A stretch of 64,000 nt of DNA from Burkholderia sp. PAMC 26561. GTDB lineage: Bacteria > Pseudomonadota > Gammaproteobacteria > Burkholderiales > Burkholderiaceae. The notes beneath the pieces are model-generated. The model saw only the letters and a program-made list of their open reading frames with translations. It searched no databases and was not told where the DNA came from. Below, one piece after another: positions 34,440 through 44,656 of the stretch. The stretch spans positions 620,001 through 684,000 of the forward strand of contig NZ_CP014315.1 of the NCBI RefSeq assembly GCF_001557535.2, given 5' to 3'. A program made the translations under genes and the position numbers. Within the stretch, counting starts at the first letter, position 1, and every line of letters begins with the position of its first letter.

Positions 34440-35864
34440 TCAATGCTCCGAATACGCGAGCAAGCTGCCGTCCTTCAGCAGCCGCTCGAGATGCCGCGCA
34501 ATGTCCGGCGCGCCGGTCATTTCGCCGAAGCTTCCGCGGGTCATCGGGCCGAATGCGAAGAGGCCGGGAGACACGTTGCCGTCGGCGTCGAGTATGCGGC
34601 TTTGAAGATCGGTATCGAGACCTGCCTGCACAGCATCCAGACGCGCGAGCCTGCTTTCGAGCAATGACTTCACGAGGGGGTTTCTATCTATGTCGCGAGC
34701 CGGTCCCGTGCAGAACACCACAGCGCCGAATTCATGTTCCTCGATGTGTCCGCCGCGGCGTTTGAGTCCCACGCGAAAGCCGTGCAGGGAACGCTGTATT
34801 TCGCCGATACCGGCCGTAACCACGTTCATCTGTCCCGTTCCAATTGCGTGTTCAATGGCCGCGTGAATTTGCGGCGCGATACGGAACCGATGCACGTCCC
34901 AGAACGGCAGCAACTTTCTGACAATACGGCGTTGCTCGCGCGCGGGCAACGCGTTCCAGATGCGCGGAAGCTCGAAACGAAATGCGTCTGCGGCGGGCTG
35001 CCAGCCGATGTTCGCCTGTTTGTCACGCGCAATCCGCTGTCGCAGTATTTTCACCAGCTCGCGCGCGGTCGAAGGGGGCGCCGTGTTGCCGAGGAAGTCG
35101 GCGGCGTCGGCGAAAATGCCGTGCGGTTGCGCTCGCAAACCGCGCCGCGAGATCGCCGTGATACTTCCACTATGCTCGCGTCCTATCAGCGTCACGGCGA
35201 CATCGGCCATGGTCAGACCCGTGCCGACCAGCAGCACGGATGCATCTTGCGGGATCGCGTGCAACGCGTCATGTGACCATGGATGCGCGATCAGACGCGG
35301 ATCTCGCAACGCGTTTTCATCGATACGTCCCGGTGGTTGTGACGGCGTATGTCCAAAGCATAGCGCCACACGCTGCGCTTCGAGTTGGCCGCCGTCGTCC
35401 AGTTCGACGATGTAACCCGAGTTGCTTCTGGTCAAGCCCATAGCGCTCGCACGACGATGACTCACGCGCACGTGCGCAGCGGCTTCAGCCACGACGTCTT
35501 TCAAGGTTGCATCGACATATTCGCCATACCGCTGACGGGACACGTAGTAGTGGCCTTGTTCATCTACACTGCCTGCGTCCAATGCCTCATGTTGCTTGAG
35601 CCAGCGTGTGGCGTGCGTCGAATCATTTGCGAAGAGGCTCATTCGGTCGCTCGGGACGTTGATCCGGTGCAACGGCTCTGTCGTTCCATAAGCGATTCCA
35701 CGACCCAGATCCGCCGATGGCTCCACGATAATGAAGTTGAGATCCACGCCAGCAGGGCGTGCCTGGATTGCGTGAATCACAAACGCGACGCCTGTAAATC
35801 CGCCTCCAATGACGAGTATGTTCGCCACGGTTCCGTGATCCGGTGTTGCCGATGAATCGATCAT
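34440..35864 (-). CDS. FAD/NAD(P)-binding protein, YdhS-like
   Basis: The 474-residue cytoplasmic flavoprotein has a dinucleotide-binding motif NILVIGGGFTGVAFVIHAI (about 15-33). A second block is RGIAYGTTEPLHRINVPSDRMSLF, typical of the YdhS (FAD_NAD_binding_9) family. A later nucleotide motif ASVLLVGTGLTMADVAVTLIGR and the closing segment GLFAFGPMTRGSFGEMTGAPDIARHLERL also fit. The biochemical reaction of the family is poorly known. It may share a transcript with the broken metQ-like gene downstream. Confidence 0.85.
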   Translation of the reverse strand: MIDSSATPDHGTVANILVIGGGFTGVAFVIHAIQARPAGVDLNFIIVEPSADLGRGIAYGTTEPLHRINVPSDRMSLFANDSTHATRWLKQHEALDAGSVDEQGHYYVSRQRYGEYVDATLKDVVAEAAAHVRVSHRRASAMGLTRSNSGYIVELDDGGQLEAQRVALCFGHTPSQPPGRIDENALRDPRLIAHPWSHDALHAIPQDASVLLVGTGLTMADVAVTLIGREHSGSITAISRRGLRAQPHGIFADAADFLGNTAPPSTARELVKILRQRIARDKQANIGWQPAADAFRFELPRIWNALPAREQRRIVRKLLPFWDVHRFRIAPQIHAAIEHAIGTGQMNVVTAGIGEIQRSLHGFRVGLKRRGGHIEEHEFGAVVFCTGPARDIDRNPLVKSLLESRLARLDAVQAGLDTDLQSRILDADGNVSPGLFAFGPMTRGSFGEMTGAPDIARHLERLLKDGSLLAYSEH

Positions 35865-36891
35865 GATGCTGAAGTCTCGTAAAGCGCCTGTTCGGAGCAG
35901 GCCACAGCGTGAGCAAGGTGTGTCATGTCGATTGCCTGGCGCTCACGGTCGTTACGCATACGGTACTTGAATGCATCGCTCAGAACGTGGAGGAACTCAA
36001 ACGGGACGGGGCGTGCATGCGCGAAGCTGATCTTTCACGTGGCCACGAAGCGAGCCGGGGTCGTCCCGCATGCCTTAAATGTTCGCCACCGGGTTTGATG
36101 TTATGACAACGCCGATTCATTCTCGCGCGGTGAAACCTGCAATCAGGTGTCGAGGATACATCAGACCGGCCATCCATAGAACGCTGCGTAAAGCTTGAAA
36201 TTCACTAAGCTAGTGAGGAACCGCGGGCACCTGGCTGGGAGAAAGCAAGCTCGGCCGGGGACGGACAATGATCAGAATCACAGGCTCTTCAAACTCGGCG
36301 GAAATTGAACAATAGCTTTTAGTATTAATTCGGATGGCTAACTAAATGTCAACTGTGATCAGGTCGTCTTTCTGGTGCTTTGAAGCGCCGACGCATTTCC
36401 ACCGCAGTAGGAGCGAACGACGATCTAACGGCATGAACTGCTACGCAACATTTAGCGTTTCGCTTCAAAACTGAGTCAGCCCTCGGTTTGTCTGATGTTA
36501 AGCGTGACGCTGTTCGCGAGCATACAATCCCTGTTTTATCGAAAGCTAAAAGTAATGTTGAGACGCTTTGCGTGACAATTGTTTTGATGCGGTAAACAAA
36601 CGCACCACGCCAGAACTTCGAAATTAAACGCGTTTTCGGTGGACTTACCCGTCGAAGCCGACAAAAACCACATCCGGGTTTCCTGTCGCGCGTCAACCGG
36701 GTTAACATTCCGCGCTCACCTTCCCATGGCGGCGGCCCGGCCAAAGGCCTGCCGCACAGCGGAATCGGCCGGAATCGCCTGCCCTGTCAGGGTGAAACTG
36801 ATTTGCCTCCGACCGCCGCGTCCGGTAAGGTGACGCTTCCACCGTGCGCTCGCATGGGCAGTGAGTCGTACCCATCTTTGAGAAAACAGAA
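35865..36891. other. Gene-free region upstream of HU
   Basis: About 1 kb without a convincing gene. The open frames at 35909-36106 (+) and 36349-36744 (-) have Cys/Arg-rich, non-coding-like products and no ribosome site. The middle part (36300-36600) is AT-richer. The HU promoter must lie in the last few hundred bases. Confidence 0.5.
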
Positions 36892-37167
36892 ATGAACAAG
36901 CAAGAACTCGTTGACGCCGTGGCGTCCGCTACCGGCACCAGCAAGGCTGCGGCTGCCGAGGCTATCGATGCATTTATCTCTACCGTGACGCAAGCCGTTG
37001 TGAACGGCGACAGCGTTCAGTTCGTCGGCTTCGGCACATTCAGCACGGGTGCGCGGGCTGCACGCACCGGCCGCAACCCGAAGACCGGCGACACCATCCA
37101 GATCGCCGCTGCCAAGACGGTCAAGTTTACCGCCGGCAAAGCGTTCAAGGATTTGGTGAACCAGTAA
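36892..37167 (+). CDS. hupB: HU-family nucleoid DNA-binding protein
   Basis: The 91-residue protein is a standard HU monomer: [29 protein letters not shown] at the dimer core, [28 protein letters not shown] forming the beta arm, and [17 protein letters not shown] at the end. The arm has the Pro (RNPKTG) that intercalates into DNA. It compacts and bends DNA as a dimer. It is monocistronic with two hairpins after the stop. The symbol hupB is by similarity; a second hup locus elsewhere is possible. Confidence 0.95.
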   Translation: MNKQELVDAVASATGTSKAAAAEAIDAFISTVTQAVVNGDSVQFVGFGTFSTGARAARTGRNPKTGDTIQIAAAKTVKFTAGKAFKDLVNQ

Positions 37168-37213
37168 GACTGGCCGTCATGTCCCGCATCGCGTTCTAGC
37201 GTCGGACACGGTC

Positions 37214-37272
37214 GAGCACCGCTTGGGCGGTGCTCGTGGAGCGGGCCGGATCCATCAGCGATCCGGCCGTTT
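37214..37272 (+). terminator. Tandem terminator hairpins after HU
   Basis: Two perfect 9-bp stems follow the gene. The first is GAGCACCGC/GCGGTGCTC (37214-37235). The second is GGCCGGATC/GATCCGGCC (37244-37268), ending in a short GTTT. The double structure suggests strong termination of an abundant transcript. Confidence 0.75.
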
Positions 37273-37448
37273 CAAATCTGGCTGCACTTCGAGGCCATGA
37301 TCAACCAAGGCCGTGATCAACCAATCATTCTTTCCGAACATTCCCTTCGGTCCTTTACACGTCAATCCTTCTGACTCGTGGGCGCTTGCTTACTCCTTTC
37401 GATCAGGATTGATGTCTGACACTTGGTCGCTCCACCATTCAGCGCAAG

Positions 37449-38027
37449 CTAACGCGCTCGCGACAAGTCCTCAAGAACCTTCACCAGCAGTTGCTTGAGT
37501 GATTTTCGCCTGGGCAACGCGCCTTCGCTCGAATCTCCGGCAACCCGGATGAGCGCAAATCCCACAATCTGCGCGGCCACCAGAGCGCCGCGCTCGCGCG
37601 CTTCACGGCCGCCTATTGCCTTGACTAACGGCGCAATGAAGTCTCGGTGAAGGTATTCCGAGAGTATGGGTCCGGCCGTCACGCTGCCTATGGAAGCCAG
37701 CAACAAGCGCAACGGATCGTATCCCGAGCGCCATGCGTCGTCATCGACTTCGCCCATGAGCAAGCTCGCCGCGCGTTCCGGCAACGCTTCGATCCCGTCT
37801 GCCAGGAGCGCTTCGACTTCAAACGCCTGCGATGCAATCTCGCGGAACAGGTTTTCCTTCGATCCAAAGTAACGCAGCACCATGGCCGGGTCGAGGTTGG
37901 CATCGGCCGCGATTTCACGAACACCCACGCCGTCGTAACTGTTCTGCGAGAAGCGGATTTTCGCGGCATCGAGGATACGCGCACGCGACGCTTCGGAATC
38001 TCGCGTGACCTTTTTCGGGGTCTGCAT
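37449..38027 (-). CDS. TetR-family transcriptional regulator
   Basis: The 192-residue regulator has the HTH at about residues 15-55 (ARILDAAKIRFSQNSYDGVGVREIAADANLDPAMVLRYFGSKENLF). A helical ligand-binding domain follows, with a TetR_C-like end. It is divergent from an SDR gene that it probably represses. ATG 38027 (MQTPKKVTRD) was chosen. A longer form from a TTG at 38069 would begin inside the operator-like repeat and adds non-family residues. Confidence 0.88.
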   Translation of the reverse strand: MQTPKKVTRDSEASRARILDAAKIRFSQNSYDGVGVREIAADANLDPAMVLRYFGSKENLFREIASQAFEVEALLADGIEALPERAASLLMGEVDDDAWRSGYDPLRLLLASIGSVTAGPILSEYLHRDFIAPLVKAIGGREARERGALVAAQIVGFALIRVAGDSSEGALPRRKSLKQLLVKVLEDLSRAR

Positions 38028-38065
38028 CGTGAAGGGTCGCCCTTTAACTTTAAACTCTGATTTTA

Positions 38066-38116
38066 TCAACAGTCGTTGACAAGCGCCATTTCCGAATTTA
38101 GTCTACGACCGTTGAC
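38066..38116. promoter_or_regulatory. Two TetR-type operator copies in the TetR/SDR divergon
   Basis: TCAACAGTCGTTGAC (38066-38080) contains the palindrome TCAAC-agtc-GTTGA. TCTACGACCGTTGAC (38102-38116) matches it at 11 of 15 positions, 36 bases further on. One copy sits before each gene, as expected for a repressor controlling both itself and the SDR. Confidence 0.6.
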
Positions 38117-38132
38117 TTAACAAGGAACGATC

Positions 38133-38873
38133 ATGCGTCTTGACGGAAAGCGCGCTGTCATCACCGGCGGAAGCAGCGGCATTGGATTCGAAGCCGCGAA
38201 ATTATTCATCGAGCAAGGCGCGCGCATCGCGCTGATTGCGCGCGACCGTGCCCGGCTGGACTCGGCGGTGGCGAGTCTGGGGACGGGCGTTATCGGCGTG
38301 GCGGCGGACATCTCCCGGCCCGACGCACTCAAACTCGCAATCACCGATATACATAACCAGCTTGGCGGTATCGATATCCTGTTTGCGAATGCGGGTGTGT
38401 CGGAGACGCCGCCTATCGCGGAAACGTCGGAGCAGGCCTTCGATGACTTCATGAGCATCAACGTCAAGGGCACGATCTTCACGCTGATTCACGCGTTGCC
38501 GTTCTTGCGCGACGGCGCGTCGGTGATCCTCACGGGGTCGGTCGCCGCTCGCAAGGGCCGGCCCGGCGATCCGCTTTACGCGGCGAGCAAGGGCGCGATT
38601 CGCAGTTTCGGCAGGACGCTGGCCATGGACGGCGATGTGCTCGCGCACCGCATTCGCGTGAATGTGCTTACGCCCGGCGCGACCGCTACGCCGCTGACGC
38701 GTGAGGCGACCGGGAATCCGGAGGTTCGGGCGTATATCGCGGAGATGGTGCCCATGGGCCGATGGGGCGAAGCGTGCGAGATCGCGCAAGCGGCGTTGTT
38801 CCTTGCCTCGGACGCGTCGTCGTACATCACTGGCTCGGAGATCACGGTCGACGGGGGCCTGGCGCACGTCTGA
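38133..38873 (+). CDS. Short-chain dehydrogenase/reductase (classical SDR)
   Basis: The 246-residue NAD(P)-dependent oxidoreductase has the glycine motif TGGSSGIG (about 11-18), then NAG in LFANAGVSE. The active site is Ser in ILTGSVAA and Tyr-Lys in LYAASKGA. The C-terminal SSYITGSEITVDGGL block is typical of the FabG-like group. A basic residue after the glycine motif is not decisive for NADPH. AAGGAACG precedes the start. The gene is divergent from the TetR regulator. The substrate is unknown. Confidence 0.92.
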   Translation: MRLDGKRAVITGGSSGIGFEAAKLFIEQGARIALIARDRARLDSAVASLGTGVIGVAADISRPDALKLAITDIHNQLGGIDILFANAGVSETPPIAETSEQAFDDFMSINVKGTIFTLIHALPFLRDGASVILTGSVAARKGRPGDPLYAASKGAIRSFGRTLAMDGDVLAHRIRVNVLTPGATATPLTREATGNPEVRAYIAEMVPMGRWGEACEIAQAALFLASDASSYITGSEITVDGGLAHV

Positions 38874-38958
38874 ATCAACGGCTGGCGCGAACTCCGGATT
38901 TCCCGATTGAAAGTTTTCATATAACATGCAAACCGGATAAATCGAGAAAGAGCGAATC

Positions 38959-39662
38959 TTGTTGCCCAAGGCCCTTACCCTGACGCATCAGGTCGCGCAG
39001 CAATTGACGCGCGATATTGGCGACGGTGTTTACCCGGTCGGGACAAAACTCCCGTCGGGCAAGGACCTCGCGCTCCAATTCGGCGTGAGCCAGTCGGTGA
39101 TCCGCGAAGTCACCGAGCGTTTGCGCGCCCATGGTCTGATCGATAGCAGGCAGGGCGCCGGCTGCACAGTCACGGCACGCACGCAGAGCGGCGGCTTTCA
39201 GGTTCCGCAGGCGGTCGGCGCCGACCGCGCGGACCTTGGCGCGGTGTACGAACTGCGGCTCGATCTAGAAGGCGCGTCCGCGGCGCTCGCTGCCGTGCGC
39301 CGCACCGACGCCGACATCAAATCGCTGGAAAGCATTCTGCAATCCCTCGCCGACCACCTCTACACCCCCGAACCGGCAGTCGAGCTGGACATCGCGTTCC
39401 ATGTGGCAATCGCGCATGCCACGCATAACCGTTACTACGTCGATCTGCTGCAGTACCTGAACCTCCAGATCCGCCAGGCGGTGCAAACGGCGCGCACGCA
39501 TTCGCTCGCGCTTGACCGGCTGCCGGACGCCGTGCATCGCGAACATGTCCGTATCTTCGACGCAATCCGCGCCGGCGACGCGCTCGCTGCCCGTACGGCC
39601 GCAACATCGCATCTGCAAAACGCCGCGGCGCGGCTCAACCTCGACATCACCCCTCGCCAACA

Positions 39663-39666
<4 letters not shown>
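38959..39666 (+). CDS. GntR-family regulator, FadR/FCD subfamily
   Basis: This 235-residue regulator has an N-terminal winged HTH (THQVAQQLTRDIGDGVYPVGTKLPSGKDLALQFGVSQSVIREVTERLRAHGLI). The FCD ligand domain contains DLGAVYELRLDLEGASAALAA and the metal-binding-type residues DIAFHVAIAHATHN. The predicted start is a TTG preceded by GAGAAAGAG. It overlaps the next gene (ATGA) and so is co-transcribed with a FAD-linked dehydrogenase that it likely regulates, probably in response to a hydroxy acid. Confidence 0.9.
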
Positions 39667-41075
<1,409 letters not shown>

Positions 41076-41159
41076 GCGGTTGTAATCAGCGGGACTTCCC
41101 GCCAAACCGTATCGCGCGAGCCCCGCGTGTCTTATTGGCTAAGGGCTGTTGGTCGTACT

Positions 41160-42152
41160 TCAAGCCTGTTTGATCAGATTGGCGTTCAGTTGCCCGACAA
41201 GCCCGTAAAGCACGCTGATGAACGGCGCCGGAATCCCCGCCTTCACTGCAATCTCATATGGCGCGCCGAGAATCGCCTCGATTTCAAGTTGGCGGCCAGC
41301 TTCCACGTCCTGGAGCATCGATGTCCTGAACGCACCGAGCTTGCGCGTCATCGCGTTGCGGGCGTCAGTGGTCATGGTCAGCTCGATCCCGATCTCCTTG
41401 CCAATGCGCCGCGCCTCTTCCATGACGGAAACAACCAGGCTCTTGGTGAGCGGATCGTCCAGGATCACGTCGCCGGTTGATCGCGTAATGGCGCTGATCG
41501 GGTTCATGGTCATGTTGCCCCACAGTTTCACCCAGATGTCGCGGCGAATGTCATCGGACGCGACTACGTCGAACTGGGCGTGACGCAACAGTTCGACGGC
41601 ACGAGCCGCGCGATCGGCCATTCGCGCGGATCCCGGGCCGATGATGAGCTCGTTGCCGTAGCCTTTCCGGATCACGCCGGGCTCTGCAATCGACGATGAA
41701 ATATGCACCACGCATCCCGATGCCTGCGATGGCGGCAGCGCCGCCGACACCACGCCTCCGGGGTCCACGGACTCAAGACGCTGACCTGCGAGCGCACCGC
41801 CGAATTCGTTGAGATACCACCACGGCACGCCGTTCATGACCGACACGATATGCGTGCCGGGACCGACGAGCGGCGTGAGCGAAGCTGCCGCCGCAGTCAG
41901 TGCGGGCCCCTTCAGGCAGATGAAAAGCAGGCCTTGCACGCCCAGCGTTTCGGGCTGATCGGTTGCATCGACTTTGAGCGTATAGCGATCATCGCCATCG
42001 ATCACGCTGAGGCCGTTGCGTTTTATGGCGTCAAGCTGCGCGCCTCGCGCAAGCAGGCTGACCGCCTGGCCGGACCGCGCGAGGCGGGCCGCAACGATAC
42101 CGCCAATGGCGCCGCCGCCAACCACCGTGATTTTTCCATCTTGCGTATTCAA
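41160..42152 (-). CDS. Ketopantoate reductase family protein (PanE/ApbA-like)
   Basis: The 330-residue NADPH-dependent reductase opens with ITVVGGGAIGGIVAARLARSGQAVSLLAR. The C-terminal domain contains the catalytic Lys and Asn region DIRRDIWVKLWGNMTMNPISAITRST. MNGVPWWYLNEFGG is typical of the broader 2-dehydropantoate reductase-like group rather than the housekeeping PanE. The TTG at 42152 was chosen because GGAGG lies eight bases upstream; a TTG at 42167 lies within that ribosome site. It is divergent from a MarR regulator. The true substrate may differ from ketopantoate. Confidence 0.85.
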   Translation of the reverse strand: MNTQDGKITVVGGGAIGGIVAARLARSGQAVSLLARGAQLDAIKRNGLSVIDGDDRYTLKVDATDQPETLGVQGLLFICLKGPALTAAAASLTPLVGPGTHIVSVMNGVPWWYLNEFGGALAGQRLESVDPGGVVSAALPPSQASGCVVHISSSIAEPGVIRKGYGNELIIGPGSARMADRAARAVELLRHAQFDVVASDDIRRDIWVKLWGNMTMNPISAITRSTGDVILDDPLTKSLVVSVMEEARRIGKEIGIELTMTTDARNAMTRKLGAFRTSMLQDVEAGRQLEIEAILGAPYEIAVKAGIPAPFISVLYGLVGQLNANLIKQA

Positions 42153-42204
42153 AACTCTGCCCTCCAAGCGAATCTTGTCCCGAAAGCCCGGGATTGAGCT
42201 AAGC

Positions 42205-42240
42205 TGATGCTATCGATTAATTGATGCGTGCGCAAGCATC
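42205..42240. promoter_or_regulatory. Palindromic operator candidate in the PanE-like/MarR divergon
   Basis: ATCGATTAATTGAT (42212-42225) is a near-perfect palindrome with one mismatched pair, of the length bound by MarR dimers. It overlaps GATGC...GCATC repeats on both sides and lies between the two divergent starts. Confidence 0.5.
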
Positions 42241-42291
42241 TAAAAAACCGCTTGTGCGCTTTCGTCGTAATGCAAAAGCCGGAGGAAAAAA

Positions 42292-42744
42292 ATGAACAAT
42301 ACGACCATGATTCAAAGCCTGTTCACGTATCGATTGCATGTGCTGAAAAAGCAGACCGACAAGGCCATGAACGAAGCGTTCAGCAACGGTATTGCATTGA
42401 CGCTGACCGAAGCTCGCGTCTTGTTGAGCGTGGGGTCGTTCGGCGCGCTTTCGGTATCGGATCTGGGCCGCGCGTCGAATCTGGATCGCAGCCAGGCGAG
42501 CCGTGCAACGGACATTCTCGAGAGAAAAGGACTGGTGGAAAAGACATCGAACGCAATCGATGGCCGTGGTGTTGTCGTGTCGCTGACCACGAAGGGCAAG
42601 AAAACATATTCGCGCGCCGCGACGATTGCTCAGGCGCAAAACGACGAAATACTTGCCGCGCTGCTTCCTGCGGAACGTAAAGCAATCCATTCGATGCTCG
42701 CGAAACTGGTCGCCGCGCAATGCATGGAAGAAATGGCTGAATGA
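42292..42744 (+). CDS. MarR-family transcriptional regulator
   Basis: The 150-residue winged-helix regulator has the recognition region LSVSDLGRASNLDRSQASRATDILERKGLVEKTSNAIDGRGVVVSLTTKGKKTY. The two flanking helices form the dimer interface. CCGGAGGAAAAA before ATG 42292 is a strong ribosome site. It probably controls the divergent PanE-like gene and itself through the palindrome between them. Confidence 0.9.
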   Translation: MNNTTMIQSLFTYRLHVLKKQTDKAMNEAFSNGIALTLTEARVLLSVGSFGALSVSDLGRASNLDRSQASRATDILERKGLVEKTSNAIDGRGVVVSLTTKGKKTYSRAATIAQAQNDEILAALLPAERKAIHSMLAKLVAAQCMEEMAE

Positions 42745-43311
42745 TGTTGATGGCGGCTTGCATTGAATTCCAATGCAGGTGAAAAGTATCTGCGGCATAT
42801 TATTGGGGTGAGCCGAACGCGCAGTATGCAGCATGGCGCGTGGCGGTCGATTACAGAGTGTCGCCCATATCTGCCGGATAGCGCGCGGTGTGGGGCAAAC
42901 AAGATGGCATTCCCGCATCAACCCGATATAACCTTGGGTGGCCTCAATATCTGATTATCCTGCTGGTTATAAACAAACCGTCGTCAATGTGTAATCCTCG
43001 AGCCGAGCAACGCGATTTGACGTTGCACGCCCGATCCCCGGCCAGCAGCGCATCCGATTAAACGTCCAGCGAATACCTAGGTGTTGTTTTACTGCCGAAA
43101 CCCGGCGAAGGGTTTATAGGGATGTCTCCCGCGCCAGTCGTTCTATAACGTACGCGCACCGGTCAGTAATAACCCGACCTCACAAAGTGATCTGAAACAT
43201 CGTTTCAATCAATTAACTTGGAATTGTTTTATTCGATAGGTAATATGAATCTCAGCGCTGCTGCAACGCTGTATATAAATCAAGTCAGCGCACTGAGAGA
43301 GAGGTGCCAAA
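42745..43311. other. Intergenic region upstream of the fimbrial operon
   Basis: About 570 bases without a supportable gene. The part from about 43150 onward is AT-richer and must hold the promoter and leader of the fimbrial genes. A clear ribosome site, GAGAGAGGTG, ends it just before 43312. Confidence 0.5.
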
Positions 43312-43836
43312 ATGAAGCCGAGATTCATATCTTCCGTGCTCGCGGGCGCATTGCTTTTCGCGCCGGTTGTACAAATCGCGAATGCCGCTGTTTATACCAA
43401 CGGTACGGCGACCGCCACATTTACCGTATCGCTTACGCTGCAAGCCAATTGCACGATTGCCGCCACGCCTTTGAATTTCGGCACAAACGGCGTATTGGCA
43501 ACCGCGATCAACCAGCAGACCACCCTTGCGGTCACCTGCACGAACACCACGCCGTACAACGTCGGACTCGACGGCGGCAGCGTGGCCGGTTCCACGGTTG
43601 CTGCGCGCTTGCTTGCAGGGACTGCCACGGGCAATACGGGTACGACGGTAGCCTTCCAGTTGTATCAGGACGCCGGTCACTCGGTCCCCTGGGGCATCAC
43701 CCAAGGCACGAACACCGTGGCGGGCACAGGCACCGGGGCGGCCCAGTCCATCACCGTGTACGGTCAGGTTCCTGCGCAAGCTACACCGAAACCTGATCTC
43801 TACCAGACCACAGTTACCGCGACGGTTTATTTTTGA
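43312..43836 (+). CDS. Csu-type fimbrial major subunit (spore coat U domain)
   Basis: The 174-residue secreted protein has a signal peptide (MKPRFISSVLAGALLFAPVVQIANA). Its SCPU domain has the N-terminal TVSLTLQANCTIAATPLNFGT and the paired Cys in LAVTCTNTTPYNVGLDGG. The end, LYQTTVTATVYF, supplies the terminal donor-type strand. It is the likely pilus rod subunit, comparable to CsuA/B. It leads an operon of chaperone, usher and tip subunit. Confidence 0.88.
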   Translation: MKPRFISSVLAGALLFAPVVQIANAAVYTNGTATATFTVSLTLQANCTIAATPLNFGTNGVLATAINQQTTLAVTCTNTTPYNVGLDGGSVAGSTVAARLLAGTATGNTGTTVAFQLYQDAGHSVPWGITQGTNTVAGTGTGAAQSITVYGQVPAQATPKPDLYQTTVTATVYF

Positions 43837-43853
43837 TCGCCCACGGCGGTTTC

Positions 43854-44579
43854 ATGGCAAGTATCCGGCGCTACGGTGGGGTTCTGTTCGCGCTCCTGAC
43901 GTGCACGGCGCAGGCCGCCACGCTGCAGATATCGCCCGTGATGGTCGACCTGCAGTCGAACGAGAGCGCAACGGGCATCACGCTGCGTAATCCTGGCGAC
44001 AAGCCCTTGTACGGGCAGGTACGCATCTTCCGCTGGGATCAGGTCAACCGGGATGACGCGCTCACGCCGACGCAGGAACTGGTCGCCAGTCCGCCGCTGA
44101 TCCAGATCAGCGCACAGTCGGATCAGCTCGTGCGGCTTGTGCGGACATCGCCTGCGCCCGTGGGGACCGAGCAGAGCTACCGGATCCTGATCGACGAACT
44201 GCCTGCGCCCGATACCGCGCCGGCAGACGGCGTGACAATACGCCTGCGCTATTCCGTGCCGGTGTTCGTCGAGCCTGCGGGCAAGGCGACCGTGCCAGCG
44301 CTTTCCTGGTCTCTCGCGCACGACGCGAAGGGCTGGGTCCTGCGCGTGGATAACACGGGTGCCAGGCGCGCGCAGATCGCGGCAGTGCAACTGGTGGACA
44401 GCGCCGGCAAGCTCCATGAGATCAACAAGGGACTGCTTGGGTACGCGCTCGCCGGGCGCGCCCGCCAATGGTCTGTGCCGCTTCCCGCCGACGCCGATCT
44501 TCGCGGCGCCGTGACGGTACGGGCCGCTGTCAATTCATTGCCGCTCGAGGCCGTGGTGACGGTTGCGCCGCCGGGTTGA
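43854..44579 (+). CDS. Periplasmic fimbrial chaperone, PapD/CsuC family
   Basis: The product has 241 residues. Its signal peptide ends near AQAA, followed by the chaperone N-terminal Ig domain (LQISPVMVDLQSNESATGITLRNPGDKPLYGQVRIFRWDQ). The G1-strand motif is LRLRYSVPVFVEP, then a C-terminal Ig domain. It holds subunits by donor-strand complementation on the way to the usher. ATG 43854 was chosen; an in-frame TTG at 43833 overlaps the previous stop but adds no signal-like residues. Confidence 0.9.
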   Translation: MASIRRYGGVLFALLTCTAQAATLQISPVMVDLQSNESATGITLRNPGDKPLYGQVRIFRWDQVNRDDALTPTQELVASPPLIQISAQSDQLVRLVRTSPAPVGTEQSYRILIDELPAPDTAPADGVTIRLRYSVPVFVEPAGKATVPALSWSLAHDAKGWVLRVDNTGARRAQIAAVQLVDSAGKLHEINKGLLGYALAGRARQWSVPLPADADLRGAVTVRAAVNSLPLEAVVTVAPPG

Positions 44580-44656
44580 CCGGCGCCACGAACTCATCGC
44601 TGCCTTGTTGTCGAGAATGTCGCCGAGAGCTGACATGATGCGTCCCCATTCAATCG

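Noticed and set aside
35909..36106. 65-codon plus-strand frame starting with GTG
   Set aside because: No ribosome site and no family. A helical-looking segment alone is not enough.
36349..36744. 131-codon minus-strand frame upstream of HU
   Set aside because: Cys/Arg-rich composition, no ribosome site and no recognisable family; not better than chance in this GC range.
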